64,000 bases of DNA, taken from NCBI GenBank assembly GCA_963930655.1, contig OZ005617.1, forward strand, positions 2,606,501 through 2,670,500. The letters run 5' to 3'. Origin of the DNA: Myrica gale. Lineage: Eukaryota; Streptophyta; Magnoliopsida; Fagales; Myricaceae. A model generated the notes under the pieces. It was not told where the DNA came from and did no database searches. It saw only the letters and a program-made list of their open reading frames with translations. Positions 38,983 to 50,674 of the stretch are shown piece after piece. Numbering within the stretch: the stretch's first letter is position 1; the number at the start of each line of letters is the position of its first letter. The position numbers and the translations under genes are program-made.

Positions 38983-39604
38983 TGTTAAAATGTGTAGTCA
39001 CACATTGCTAAGGCAACGTGAGCAAGTGAGATTAGTGGCTTATAAATAGTCTCTCATGTAACCTTTTATTTTCATAAGTGAGATATAATAAATCCAATAT
39101 GGATATTCTCATAATTGAATGTCTCACTTATCAAAGTTTAAATTTTTATTTATCACATAGTATTGGAGCAAGGTTTTCGGCTTTAGTCCGGTTACCTTCT
39201 AGCAACCATCCGGCATTAGTACCAGCAATCTCTCGGCTTCAGACCGGCAACCATCCGACATTCAGACCAGAAACTTCTCGGCATTAGTACCGGTGACTTC
39301 CCGGCTTCAGACCGACGACCACCTGGCATTCGGACCGGCAACTTCCCGATATTAGTACCGGCGACCTTTCGGCATTATTTTTAGTTATTATTTTGTTTTC
39401 CTTGAATTCTTTTTGTAATTCCGTTCACCTTGAGTTTGCGGGGAGTGTTAAAATGTGTAGTCCCTCGGCAAGTGAGATTAGCGGCTTATAAATAGCCCTC
39501 ATGTAACCTTTTATTTTCATAAGTAAAAGATATAATAAATCCAATATGAATATTCTCATAATTAGATGTCTCACTTATCAAAATTTAAATTTTATTTCTT
39601 ACCA
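38983..39604 (+). mobile_element. TRIM retrotransposon, 622 bp
   Basis: The LTRs are 38983-39157 (175 bp, TGTTAAAATG...ATCACA) and 39446-39604 (159 bp, ending TTACCA). They share the word 'gtaaccttttattttcataa' and further matching blocks. The first LTR is followed by 'tagtattggagc', a 9/12 match to the initiator-Met primer site. The second is preceded by the purine tract 'gcggggag'. Flanking 'ctat' on both sides fits a 4-5-bp target duplication. The 288-bp interior codes for nothing and is a GC-richer tandem array (39170-39376). Size and structure define a terminal-repeat retrotransposon in miniature. Confidence 0.85.
39170..39376. repeat. Short-period tandem array inside the TRIM
   Basis: About nine tandem, imperfect units of roughly 20-22 nt alternate between 'cggcattagtaccggcgac' and 'cggcttcagaccggcaacc' types. 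The composition is much more GC-rich than the flanking LTRs. Confidence 0.75.
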
Positions 39605-42230
39605 CTATCATTGAAATCCAGATGAATATTAATTACAATGTGTATATATATCTAAGATGTACCGAAAAAAAAAAAGGCTACTCTTCGGCCTTATGCTCTC
39701 GGTGTGCCCAGCAACCGGCCCATCATCGTCTTTAATTTCGAAGTTATCTGGGGATCATTCAACCTAAAAGACAAAATGGATATGGGTTGCCTCGAGCCGC
39801 ACAAGCCAACGTAATGGACCAACAACAGTCCCACGTACAAGTGAGCCGGCCGCTCGTGGAAGAGTCTTGCAACTTGCTTCTTTTTCTGTCTTTTTTTGGT
39901 TCTCTCTCCCGAGCTAAGCAAACATGTGTCTTGGAATTGCGCTCGGTTACGAACTTCGTGGAAGATGTGATTATTCGAAAAAAAAACAATAAAAATGGTC
40001 TGTTTTCCTTTTGCTTGCTCGGTCCAAGTGCTAATCGAGTGCGTTAGCGCAAATTTCACAAAAATTAATCGAACTGGCACGGATTTTTATCAAAGCAAAC
40101 AGCTAGCTGGATTTTTTTTTTTCCTGAAACTCATGATGATATATAAAAAAACACCCGAACAAAAATTGCAATCTAAAAAAATAAAGTATAGAACTCAAAA
40201 GGGACATTACAAGCGACAGTGGAGGGGGCTAACAATAAAGTGACTTTAAAAGAGGACACAAGGTCCTCAGGGGTAGCGGACTCGAAGTCCGAAGCGAGAG
40301 GACCCGAGAGTCCTAGGAAACATGGATAAACCGTGAAAGAACTGTCGCTGAAGGACCGACAACAGAGTTGTCGAGCCGGCTCCAGAAGAGCGCTGAACTT
40401 GCAATCCCAAACGTAATTGCAAACAGTAAAATAACACGTAATTAAACCCAAACAATCCCGAAACAGAGGGGCTGGCCCAAACGGGCGAAAACGTAACATA
40501 AAACTAGCCCGAAACATAGGGACAAACCCAAACGGGGTTATTGTTGGTCGGACCGGCGGGGGCGACGGCGGAGGCGGCAACAGCGACGGTGGACCAGACA
40601 GATCAGCGGAAAATGGAGGACATGAGCCGCTGAGTCATGTCCGGCGAAAAGGAGAACGGGGCGGTGACCGGAAGATGTCGGACGCGCGCAAAGAGTGGTG
40701 GGCGCGTGAGATCCACGCTATTCTTGATGTGCCAAGGATTACATTGTCTAATCCGGAAGAGATTTAAGAGATAGACACAATATCATTTAATGTTACTCAT
40801 GTAAAGTCTTGAACAACATAAGTCTTGTAACAGTGTCTACATGTTATGTTTTATTTCTTTTCAAATTACACAGTTCAATTTCGACATGAAATTGCAGAAG
40901 ATGTTAATCCCTGTAACGCAAGCTAACAAGGCAAGTGGTGAATTATGACTTTCTGTAGGTGCACAAAATTTCAGAATCATTCAAGGGAATCTATACTATT
41001 ATGGCCAATAGACGAAAAAAAATTCTACCCATTCATTTCGTAGCTATAGATTCAATTCACGGGGAGAGAAGAGGAGAGAGAGTCCTTTTGTGGTGGGGCA
41101 TCAAAAATCAAATTCTTTGTTGCAGATCCATGAACCCTAGTTCTATCATTTATTAATTGTGCAGTATACACGACTTTTATCATAAGTTCCTCTTTTTCTA
41201 ACTTCTAGTTCTATCCTCTTTGCTTTGGACTGAGAGGTATTTTTATGGAAGAGTGATTAGAACAAAACAATAAAAACCTTATCCACTTTAGTTTTGTCTC
41301 TATATAAAAAAACAAAAAAAAAATACTGAATATGTTCGGTTTGAGTAAAAATGTAGGATTTTAGAGAAGTTGTGAATATTTATGTTGAATAGTGTTTTAT
41401 TGGTGTTTGTGTAAAGTGGAGAGATAAATGATTTGATGTAATTGTTTAATAAAAAATTATTTGAGTTATGTGAAAAAATATAGAGAGAAAAAATTTATGT
41501 TGAATAAAAAAGTTATTAGAGATTGTGTAAAATGTATTGGTATTTGTATTTAAATTCTTAATATGTTTGATGATAGTTTTGTGAATGTATTTGAATTCTG
41601 AAAATTTGTTAGAAACTAACATAACCGGTGTATAATGACTTTTCTCACCCTATGGCCCACCTACCCACCCCCCTCCTCTTACTCAAGTCTTTTTTTTTTT
41701 TTCTCAGTCACGATGCAAAGAACCTCATATCTTTACTCCCGTCCACACAAACACTTTTTTTTTTCTCCAATATCCACACAAACACTCACTTGAACCCATT
41801 CCTATGCAAGCGGCTCAGAGTCGTTGGACCCCTTCCCACACCACCACGTCATCAACGAAGATTTCCTACAGCCTTGTATCATGCCACATCACCTAGAACA
41901 ACCCACGTGAACTTGCCACATCACCGTCTCAAACCATTCCCCACCATACAATCCTTTTTAAAATACTATATACATGAGGTAATTCTCGGGATATACAAAC
42001 CCATACCTGCCCATATGCTTCTGGGACATTTATCCAGTTTTCTATTTTCCATAAAATAAAATAAAATAAAATAAAAGGTCCTATTAGCCAACATTTGGAT
42101 TTTTTTTTTCTAAATTCATTTGGATTTAAAATATACTTAGAGGATGAGGTAGAATTATTGCGACGCCGAAAGCCGAGGCGTGGATAATAGTAAAAGTGGG
42201 TCCCGCTTTGGAATGCCAGATGCTTAACCA
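39605..42230. other. Intergenic interval
   Basis: No gene is supported. A GC-rich patch lies at about 40540-40720 and resembles the block at 10970-11330; both may be old retroposon ends. The T/A-rich stretch 41320-41600 resembles 51235-51520 in wording and may be a MITE family. A (TAAAA)n run lies near 42050-42075. Open frames at 39691-40080 and 40173-40580 have no domain. Confidence 0.35.
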
Positions 42231-42245
42231 AGACCAGGTGCGTGT

Positions 42246-42426
42246 CACGTGACTTTCAAGTTTATGGATGGAAACTATCCACGTGGGAAACACTGGAATC
42301 TCCAGCCCCTACAGCCTAATTGACACGTCATCATGTTGTGACGTTGTCCCATGAAAATATCTTCATGGGATCCAATTAAATGCCCTTGGACACGCAACGT
42401 CTAAATCCATAATTACGCGACACGTG
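42246..42426. promoter_or_regulatory. Cluster of G-box (CACGTG) and ACGT elements upstream of the BBX gene
   Basis: Exact CACGTG palindromes occur at 42246-42251, 42280-42285 and 42421-42426. Further ACGT cores lie between them ('gacacgtcatca', 'gtgacgttg'). They lie 310-490 bp upstream of the B-box start codon. G-boxes are bound by bZIP (HY5) and bHLH (PIF) factors. Regulation of this gene by such factors is an inference. Confidence 0.65.
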
Positions 42427-42737
42427 TCACAATTTAGCCGGTTTAATTTGCTAAACCGTACAGCTACAAGGGCTTAGGAAAAAAAACTAACTGTACGGTG
42501 GAGAAGTGGTTCTGAAAAGCAACTTCGAAGGGGAGCAGGTAAAGACATTTATTTTTCACTTCCAACCGGCAAATGACCAAAATATCCCGCAGTATGCAAG
42601 AAAAACTAGTAGTTAATGTCGAAAAGCAAGAGCGGTTTCCATAACTCCTTCCAACTTGCACTTTCCTCTCTTCCCTTATTTTCTGCTATGCGAGGACGAA
42701 ATTCGGAAGAGAGAGAAAGTGAAAGAAACTGAGAGAG

Positions 42738-43883
42738 ATGAAGGATTGTGAGCTGTGTGGTAAGGTCGCGAGGCTGTATTGCGAGTCCGACCAGGCGAGC
42801 TTATGCTGGGACTGTGACGAGAAGGTTCACTGCGCGAACTTTCTGGTAGCGAGGCATTCCAGGAGCCTACTCTGCCATGTCTGTCAGTCTTCGACTCCTT
42901 GGAATGCCTCTGGGCCCAAGCTAACTCCCACAGTATCTGTCTGCGAGGGCTGTGTAAATATCCACAGCAGATCAATATGTGACAGATCAATATGCGACGC
43001 GGAGAGTGAGGTAGCGGTGGTGAACGATGATGAGGAGGATGAGGTTGATGGTGATGATAGCGGTAGAGATTATAGTGATGAGGAGGAGGAGGAGGAGGAG
43101 GAGGAGGGGGAGGATGGGGATGGGGATGGGGAGAATCAAGTCGTTCCTTGGTCTTGTAATTCGCCGCCACCGCCGCCTCCCCCGTCGAGTTCTTCTAGCA
43201 GCGACGGTGACGAGGAGATCTCAACGGCTCTTTCGACACTGAAGCGAGCGCGGGAGAATGCGGATGCCGATTCAGATGTGTGTGCTCTCATTTTCTCCAT
43301 TTTCATTCACGGTGTTCTTTTTTTTTTTAACAAAACGGAATCATCTTTCTGTTTTTTCTTATTCTTTTTTATTCGATAACGATTCGTTGCAATTTCACAG
43401 ATCTTTCTGTTTTTTTCTTTTTTGTTTTGCAATTTTTCAGAAATATTAAGGAAGGAACTTTTTAAACCAAATTAACGATTGATTCTTGGCTTTTCCATCA
43501 GTTTTCTATCTTTCTTTACCCCCCCCCCCCCCGCTTTCTTAGCAACCAAACTGGGAATTTGGTAAATGTTGGTTCTAGTCAAAGATTTTTTAACGATAGC
43601 ACCTTGACGAGTGCAGAATGAGACGGGATTATCCTCTTCTCTAGTGGCCTCTGGAGCAGCCGCCAATGAGGAAGCCAACGCTCTGGGCTCGATCAGGGCG
43701 GTGAAGCAGCGAAGGATTGCCGAGGCGAGCCGAACAGAGGGAGCTCAAGAAGAGTCAGGATCGACGGGGATCATAAGCTCGCTCAGGAGACTCCAAAACG
43801 ACAGGATTGTCGACAGTGGAGATGTGACGGCCACGGTTCTCGGGATTTGCAAGCTCAGCGGGGCCGGGGACCAGTACCGTTGA
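42738..43883 (+). CDS. BBX28: B-box zinc-finger protein of the BBX28/BBX29 type
   Basis: Nuclear light-signalling cofactor family; Arabidopsis BBX28 modulates HY5 activity. I join 42738-43277 and 43617-43883, both in phase 0, giving 268 residues. The first B-box is complete (CELCGKVARLYCESDQASLC, then CDEKVH and ARHSR). A second, diverged B-box-like segment follows (CHVCQSSTPW, PTVSVCEGC). Next comes an unusually long acidic run (about ten consecutive Glu), VENQVVP-like ENQVVPW, and a proline/serine tract. There is no CCT domain, as expected for this subgroup. Exon 1 would otherwise run into the intron at VCALIF. The acceptor at 43616 (gagtgcag) has a poor pyrimidine tract, so the second exon start is my least certain call. 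An in-frame stop just upstream (43605) limits the alternatives. Confidence 0.85.
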
Positions 43884-44410
43884 TTTCGGGAGGGGTGGGT
43901 GTCTGTTACTAACTCTTTCATCACTCGTAACCAATGCAGTTTGAGGTTACTTTTCCCTGTGGCTTAATCTACGATTTATTTGTTTACTTACTGCTAATCC
44001 ATCCATCTCTGGTCAAACTTGTATATAAAATTACTGGGATTTTCTCCTAATATTCCTAACTTTTGTGTCTATTCTATTGGCATGATTTGTAAGTGAAAAA
44101 GAAAGAGGAGGGATGGTTGTTTTTGGGATATTTTTTTTCGAGTTAATTTAATTGACGCATATAATCTGTTCCGTACTATTTGGGTTTCTTATGGTACAGT
44201 GCTCACTGGTTTGATGGTTCAAAGATTAGGTAGCCGGGTACAAATGATTTGTCCTATTATCCTCAGCCTTTGGATCTTTACTTGGCATGCTTTGAGAAGC
44301 ATATCCCATTGCTATAGCATAATGGTACCTCGGCCACCATTAGTTTTTCCATTATAGGAATCTAGATTGGCGTTTAGTTGTGACTTGTCAGGCTATTATA
44401 ACTATCTAGA
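43884..44410. other. 3' flank of the BBX gene
   Basis: No gene is seen. It probably contains the 3' untranslated region and terminator of the plus-strand BBX gene. It ends at the SINE at 44431. Confidence 0.4.
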
Positions 44411-44430
44411 TTTAGCTTCTTCTTTTTTTT

Positions 44431-44693
44431 GGTGCCCGAGGGAAATTCGGGCACCTAATCACGTGTACCGAGTTCGGACGAATCTAGTCCAGTATACGCA
44501 CGACGTGAGCTTAATGTCACGGCAAATTCCGGGCCGTGCAGTCCTCTCAAATCACACGTCAGTTAAGTCCAGCTTCGCTGAGGGAGTGGCTCCAATGAGT
44601 TATCTGCACATGAGAGGATTCGACCTTGAGATTTCAGGGGAGCAAACCCCTAGGCCCCAAGCCTTCACCACTCGGGCCAACCCATTGGGGTTA
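44431..44693 (-). mobile_element. tRNA-derived SINE
   Basis: Read on the minus strand from 44693, the head contains a pol III A-box (TGGCCCGAGTGGT) and, about 50 bp on, a B-box (GGTCGAATCC). The body ends in a hairpin (ggtgcccga...tcgggcacc, 44431-44455) and an A8 tail (plus-strand T8 at 44423-44430). A short direct repeat 'atttag' lies on both sides (44410-44415 and 44694-44699). Its composition is distinctly higher in GC than the surroundings. It is non-coding. Confidence 0.75.
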
Positions 44694-44699
44694 ATTTAG

Positions 44700-46720
44700 T
44701 TATTGTTTCATATACATGGTTGAGTGGATTCTCGTCTACTAAGTATTTCAGATGTCTAGAAAATATAATTTAAATAATAAAACGTAGAAACGTGATATAT
44801 TCACAGATCCGGTTGTTTTATTGTGAATTCAATTCCACTCTCGTAGATTTTACTCACCGAACTTTCTTCAATACTCTTTTTAAGAAAATAATTTCTATTT
44901 TATTTCGTTGGATTTACGGATAAGATGAATTGCATTGTCTATTAGTTGGGTAGTCCCAACTGAGTAGGTGTAAGTAGGGTGGCGCAGTTTTGACCGTACA
45001 ATGGCAATTGGGTTGAATATCGTGTGGAATTAGGTGAAGGCAGACAGGACAGGAGATGTGAGGTTGAGCAGAGGGGCATTTTAATAGGACTAGATTTTGT
45101 GGTTCGAAACTCGTGGCTATCTTCCGATTTGAGATTGTACATTTTTGTAGCATTCGTACATTTAACGCGAGCTAGAAAGTAGAAATGAAGTGTGTGGTGT
45201 CTCTTGCATGGATTCATTGGATTGGAAGTCTCTCAGACTAGTTGAGGAGATAACGACAGCCTCTATGGATAATTACGTAGGAACAACATCATGAAGGAAA
45301 AAGGAGCTCAAATTGTAAATTTGTAAACCCAATGGAAAAACACTATTTGATGAAAGCACAGATAATACTTAACAATCAGCAAGCTTGCTTTGTTTCCATG
45401 TCAAACTATCAAATGGTACTATTTTTGGTTTTCTCACATTATGGATACGTTTGTTTCCTCAACATTTTGAGCATAGAAATTTTCAGCAAAATAAACACTC
45501 TAAATCTTCCACTTCAGAGACCCTTTAAAGCCTTTGATTACGTGGTCAAGACCCGGTACTGCGGGTATGAGATGTTGCAGAAAATACCCAGAAATGGGTG
45601 TAGAATCAACTCGCAGAAATGCCCGGTCAAAGAAGGGCTTGCTAGAACTCTGAAGAAAGACTTAAAAGCAGAGCTTTCACACTGACTCAGGAAAGGCTCA
45701 ATCATCAGAAATGGTTCGAGGAGAGCTTCAATCGAAAAAAAAGCCTACTTATTCTAACATTCTCATTAGTTTTGGTTCTTCTCACATTATGAATATCACT
45801 TCGATATTGAAGATTTTTTTTTCCAATTTGTTTTACCTCTTTCATTCGGTTGGAAACTTGGTACTCTTTGGAGTTTGCAGAGTAAACCGTATGGAGGTTT
45901 TAAATCATTAAAAGGCTTGAGGCAAGAGGAAGCACAAGGATAAATAGAATGGTTAGGATTTTAAGACAGATTACTTTAGCAGATCTTGATCCAGAAGTGA
46001 GAACTTGCCGCTATTGAGAAGATGATTCACTAGATTGGAAATGCCCGACTCTTTTTCCTTTTTTCCATTCGGGGTGGGAGAAGGATTACATGCCAATTTT
46101 TTGCCTTGCGTGGAACTCAGTATATCCAGACTTGCTCATTAAGCATTGGATAGTTGAGGGAAAAATGAATGGAAGTCACACAAATGGAATAAAGCGTGCA
46201 GAAGAGTCTGAGAGACGGTTCCATCTCTTTCCTCGGGAGCAGTTCTAATGGGGTAGAAGTCGAAGAAACGGAAGTTAGAAGTCGAATTGTGCACTTTTTC
46301 AGCCGCACTTCGATTGAGGGAGACACCATCAATCCACTAACCCGGTCACAAGCAAATCTTTACCATCAGAAAGGGGTTTTATATAACAATTCAGCAATGT
46401 AGCTTTTCTCACATTTTTCCTAACAGAATCCAAAAAATCCCAACCACACATACGCAGGAGAATCTTTTGACAAAAGGGACGGGGAGAGAGCATTCTAGAA
46501 TCCACCTCTCAGCGGCAAAGAACATAAATTCACTCCAGGACTGTCAGCTGATGCCTTCTACGCTACCTAAAAGACGAGAAGTAAACTGAGATGCAACCAC
46601 AGATCTATATGACAAATGAGAGAGGCTAGCACGGGCAGGAAAACGAAAAAGTTGCAACATATGATTCGGTAATTCCAGAATGCAATATGCAAACAGAAAG
46701 TAAGAACTAAATTTTATCCA
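44700..46720. other. Intergenic / distal 3' flank of the USP gene
   Basis: No gene is recognised. The 3' untranslated part of the minus-strand USP gene starts at 46753 and must extend left into this interval; the donor-like 'gtatgg' at 46723 suggests at least one more non-coding exon. Parts of 45540-46400 are unlike neighbouring intergenic DNA, but I cannot assign an origin. Confidence 0.3.
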
Positions 46721-46753
46721 TACCTGGAACTCTCATGCCATTCCATTCTCCTT

Positions 46754-49700
46754 CTAAGCATCTGCCACAAAATAAGCAAAAGATAGTGATGTTAGCTTGT
46801 GACTAATACAAAGCTGGCCACTTATTCCAGTGCTTCAACCATCTTAGTGCATCTGGTTCTAAGATACACCGTATTGAATTAACGAATCACTGATAAGAAA
46901 TAATGCCACAGCACAACAGCAGATTTTCTACAGCAGAATTTGTTGTTCTCCACCTGATGAAGACTTAAAAGCAAACGACTAGCACCACCTCAGATCCACA
47001 AAGTCTCAGGCATGCCCAAAAAGTACCAAGTTGTTTTGACAGTAACTTTTGAAGTGCGTCCAAATAAAATTTAAAATTCGCTAGTGTAATAAATACCGAT
47101 GTAGCAGTAGACACATTGCAAAAACAAAACACCACCATAACCTATTTAACTACTACAGAAGAAACTATTGTTTCAAATTCATCCGTGACCATTACTACAT
47201 AAATCTTCACTCTAAAGCATTAAATGATAATGACTCAATCATCATGAACTAGAAATGAAAAAAAGATGTACAACCTTCCTTTGCATAAAAAAAGATCACC
47301 ATTGACGGGAACCTATTCTAAACCCTAACTAGGATAAACATTTATGCATTTACAAAACAAATGTCTATTTCCAAGTGTCGTTGTAAAATTTCAGGTGAAA
47401 CACTTGTAATTGGTTCGACAGGGAGATAATTCTTAGGCTTATATTTTGACTTAAAAGCTGAGTATTTCATCTAGAGGCAAGCAACAGCAGTAGAAGCACA
47501 AAAAGAAGTGCAAACCACAAGGAAAAGCTGGTGAGCCAACAATGGATTCTGGTGAGGAAAACATCTTTAGCAAACACCTATAAATACTTAAAACATGACT
47601 GTTGCAGGGAGAAATTAGAAGCCTAATAAAGTGCAGTTAATATTCACAAAAACCCAAGGATTCCCGCTTCCCACCAATGAACTCCAAAAAAGCTTCAGAA
47701 ACAACAGATTGATCAGTCTCAGCATAGAAATTTCACAGCTCAAAAAAATCTTCTGTTACCCACCCACATGCATAGCTTAGGGGGACTGGGTGGAGTTACC
47801 AAAGAAAGAATAAATTAAAGCTACTAGATTAAAGGTGGGCTACATGTAGCATGCATCCATGTTGCCCCAGTCATTCAACCTACCAATCGTCCAGTTACAA
47901 GTGCTCGTAAAATCCTTTTTAATTGACTGCTTACAATAAGGTGACACAAACTTAGCCATTCACCACATACTGCAGGTAGAAATAAATCCCCGAATCAAAG
48001 AGTCCATGAATTCTGGCAAGGCAGATCAAAGTTCCCAAATGACACAAGAGAAGCATATCGAGAACGGATAAAATCATGAAACCCAAAATGGCTACGAATG
48101 TAGTTCAATAAAAATCCCAAATCTACACAAATTCACCAGCTCGAACCCTAGTCTCGAAAAAATAGCATATTTAATAAAACTCTTCCTCCCTTAGCATCTT
48201 ACAAACAGTAATCATAAAGAGATAATCATGATACCCATGACTAAGGATGTGGGCAACAGACTTCATCCCACAAATTTTAATCCTAACTTGCAAGGTGTGC
48301 TAGTTTTCTATGCTTATCTCCATTCAGAAATAATAGTCACAACATCACCATACCAAGACCTGCCGTATATGCAGAGCTTTGTGCCTCTCTAAAAGATCCT
48401 ATGCATGGCTTGGAGTAAAACTTTGTACCTCTCGCATCCTCAAATAAATATTTTGTTCTCACTTCTTCTCAGGTGCCACAATTTCAAACAAGTGAATGCA
48501 ACCAATCGCCTTCTTGCTGTTCATTTAAGCAAGGAGACAATTTGTTCGCTGAGCACGATTCAGCTAGCCAATCTCACTAATGAAATTCATTCAAACAGCT
48601 AAGAATGCCCATTAAAAGGAGTGCACCGATGGGTAGTTTTTCAAGCACCAGTAGAACTATCAAAAGAGGATTCTTTAAAAGTATCCACTCTTAGACACCA
48701 TCTGTCCCCAAAATCTGGGGAAAGTTCTACTGTCAATCTCAACAATGAAAAGATGGAAACACTGCCAATCCAGATGACCAACCCTGCTAGTTCCTGCTAG
48801 CTACAAAAACATATTTATAAGGCTATAACAACGACAATCATGAATTTAACAAGGCATCTGAGAAATTTTTTAACGTCTGTCATACAGCATCCTATTGGAT
48901 TTCGTCACAGATCCCCAGTACAAACGTGAAAGGCCCAACAGTGACAATTCTACATAACAAAAAATATTCAAATTCCAAAGGCAGCAAATTCAGTCTTCAG
49001 TTCCACTAGTAAAGTCGCTCATCTCCCTTACACAATCTAGTTATACCTCAACCAACAAAACGCCCATAACTCAAGATCCAAATACCAACACTCATAGCAT
49101 AAAACCAGTCCATAAAAAAAGAAATGCAAAATTCAGAGAAAAAGAAATACATGCATCAAATTCTGATACAAAATCGAAGAGTAAAGCAAAAGCCTAACCT
49201 TTCGGCTCATCCTTCTCCTCCTCATGCTCCACCTCACCCCCTTCCATCACGGCTAACACGCCTCGGGCGCCATCATTTCCACCATCGCCGGCGTCCTTGT
49301 CTTCCGGATACCGCACCACGACGACGGGACAAACACAGTGGTGGACGCAGTAGTCGCTGACGCTGCCGAGCTTACCGTCGCTGCCACGGCGCGCCGCACC
49401 GAATCCCCTGCTCCCCATGATCACCGCGTTGAGGCCCAGCCTCTCGACCTCGAGACAGAGCCTCTCCCTCATGTCGTGGTCCTTCACGATGTGGATCTTG
49501 AACGGGATCTGGGCCTCCCGCAACGGCCTCGCGAAATCCGCGGCCTTGGCCGCCGTGAACGCGTCGAAATCGTCCTCCATCTTCTGCTTGGCCGCCCTGG
49601 GGGTGGCAGTGCAATCGCCGTCCGCGTCCGCAGGGGAGAGAGAGAGGTCGATAGAGCCCCAGTCGGCACCAAAGAGGACGGAGGTGGGGCTGACATGGAG

Positions 49701-49943
49701 GAGGATGACGGCATCGCCGGGGCGGATGTAGTGGTGCACGGCCCAGCGAACGGCGTAGGCAGACTCATCGGAGAGATCGACGGCCACTCCGATCCTGCGG
49801 CGTGCCCCAGCGGTGGGGGTGGCAGCTGACGTGGAGGACGGGTGGCGAGGGGAAGCCGGGTGGTGGATTTTGATGCTCGGGAGCTGCGGGTCGGAGTCAA
49901 ACGAGGAATCTTGATGTTGCTGGTGTTGGTGTGGTGGATTCAT
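46754..49943 (-). CDS. PHOS34: Universal stress protein of the PHOS32/PHOS34 type
   Basis: A cytosolic USP-fold (adenine-nucleotide-binding type) protein. The Arabidopsis homologues are phosphorylated by stress- and elicitor-activated MAP kinases. I join 49943-49199 and 46761-46754 (GT/AG, phase 1), giving 250 residues. The N-terminus has Gln/His-rich sequence and IKIHHPASPRHPS, with the Ser-Pro site that is phosphorylated in the homologues. The USP domain begins RRIGVAVDLSDESAYAVRWA and continues through IPFKIHIVKDHDMRERLCLE. It ends with the nucleotide-loop motif MGSRGFGA then GSVSDYCVHHCVCPVVVV. The tail is acidic. The single intron (2437 bp) falls after ...EPK, so only DA and the stop lie in exon 2. 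The coding exon is strongly GC-rich against the intron. The identification is firm; PHOS32 versus PHOS34 is not resolved. Confidence 0.9.
46831..47729. repeat. Dispersed segment, long copy inside the USP intron
   Basis: This matches 37400-38034 from 'tgcttcaacc' to 'catagaa', with about 260 extra bases around 47230-47500. It lies in the intron of the USP gene, whereas the other copy lies in the intron of the RPA12 fragment. No convincing target duplication is seen around this copy. Confidence 0.7.
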
Positions 49944-50216
49944 TTGGACAACAAAGAGGCTGAGAGTGTGTGATCGGATTCAGAGAGGAGAGGTTTCTAG
50001 AGTTCTTTTGGTTCTTCTACTTCTGCAAGGGACTGGAAAACGTGAGGCGGCTAGTTGACTCTTGAGAAGAATTTGGCTAATGACTGATGTTTTATATGTC
50101 CCAGAAATAGAATATTTTGAATTGGGCCGTCTCTTCGCTACTTCAGAACTTGGATTGGGCACATTCGGGTGGTTTCGGTGCACATTCTTAAAGGCTAAAA
50201 GCTCATATACTGAATT

Positions 50217-50511
50217 GGGTTAAATGCATGTCATGTCTATGAGGTATGCGGTAATAGTAAATATGTCTTTGATATAAATAAAGTCTATTTTATACTCCGG
50301 AGGTAAACATTCAGGAGCAAATATGCCCTTCCGTTATGTTTACATCAAGGGTATGAAAGGGCATATTTGCTCCTGAATGTTTACCTCAAGGGTATGGAAG
50401 GGCATATTTGCTCCTGAATGTTTACCTCAGGGGTATGAAAAGGACTTTATTTACCTCATAGGCATATTTACTATTACCGCATACCACAGGGGCATGACAT
50501 GCATTTAACCC
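50217..50511. mobile_element. Foldback MITE with 69-bp inverted termini
   Basis: The left arm 50217-50285 starts gggttaaatgcatgtcatg and the right arm 50443-50511 ends catgacatgcatttaaccc. They pair over 69 bp with about ten mismatches. The 157-bp core is itself repetitive: a roughly 50-bp unit containing 'gggcatatttgctcctgaat' occurs twice in direct order and once inverted. The whole 295-bp element can fold into a long hairpin. No target duplication is clear. It lies between the USP start and the tRNA gene. Confidence 0.8.
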
Positions 50512-50674
50512 TAGTAAATTTATGTTTTCTAGTCATTCTTGCCGCTGCATGATGTAATGATAAATGTTAAAAGTCATCTTGGCCTTGGGTAAGCAATTTT
50601 AGCTTATTAAAGAACTTCTTTTTTAATGTATCAGGGTTTATTTAAAAAACATTAGACACCTTTAGCCAAATGAT

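Noticed and set aside
38983..39604. Possible Cassandra-type TRIM
   Set aside because: I see no 5S rRNA-like internal promoter in the LTRs, which defines Cassandra; it is kept only as an unclassified TRIM.
42676..43242. Minus-strand 164-codon frame and plus-strand Met/Arg-rich frame over the BBX exon
   Set aside because: Both are out-of-frame readings of the GAG/CCN repeats in the BBX coding exon.
45540..46400. Possible organellar (mitochondrial-like) insertion
   Set aside because: The texture differs from its surroundings, but I could not identify any organellar gene or boundary. A search against plant mitochondrial genomes would decide.
49338..49829. 163-codon plus-strand open frame opposite the USP gene
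   Set aside because: It is a shadow of the GC-rich USP exon on the other strand: no domain, no own promoter, low-complexity composition.
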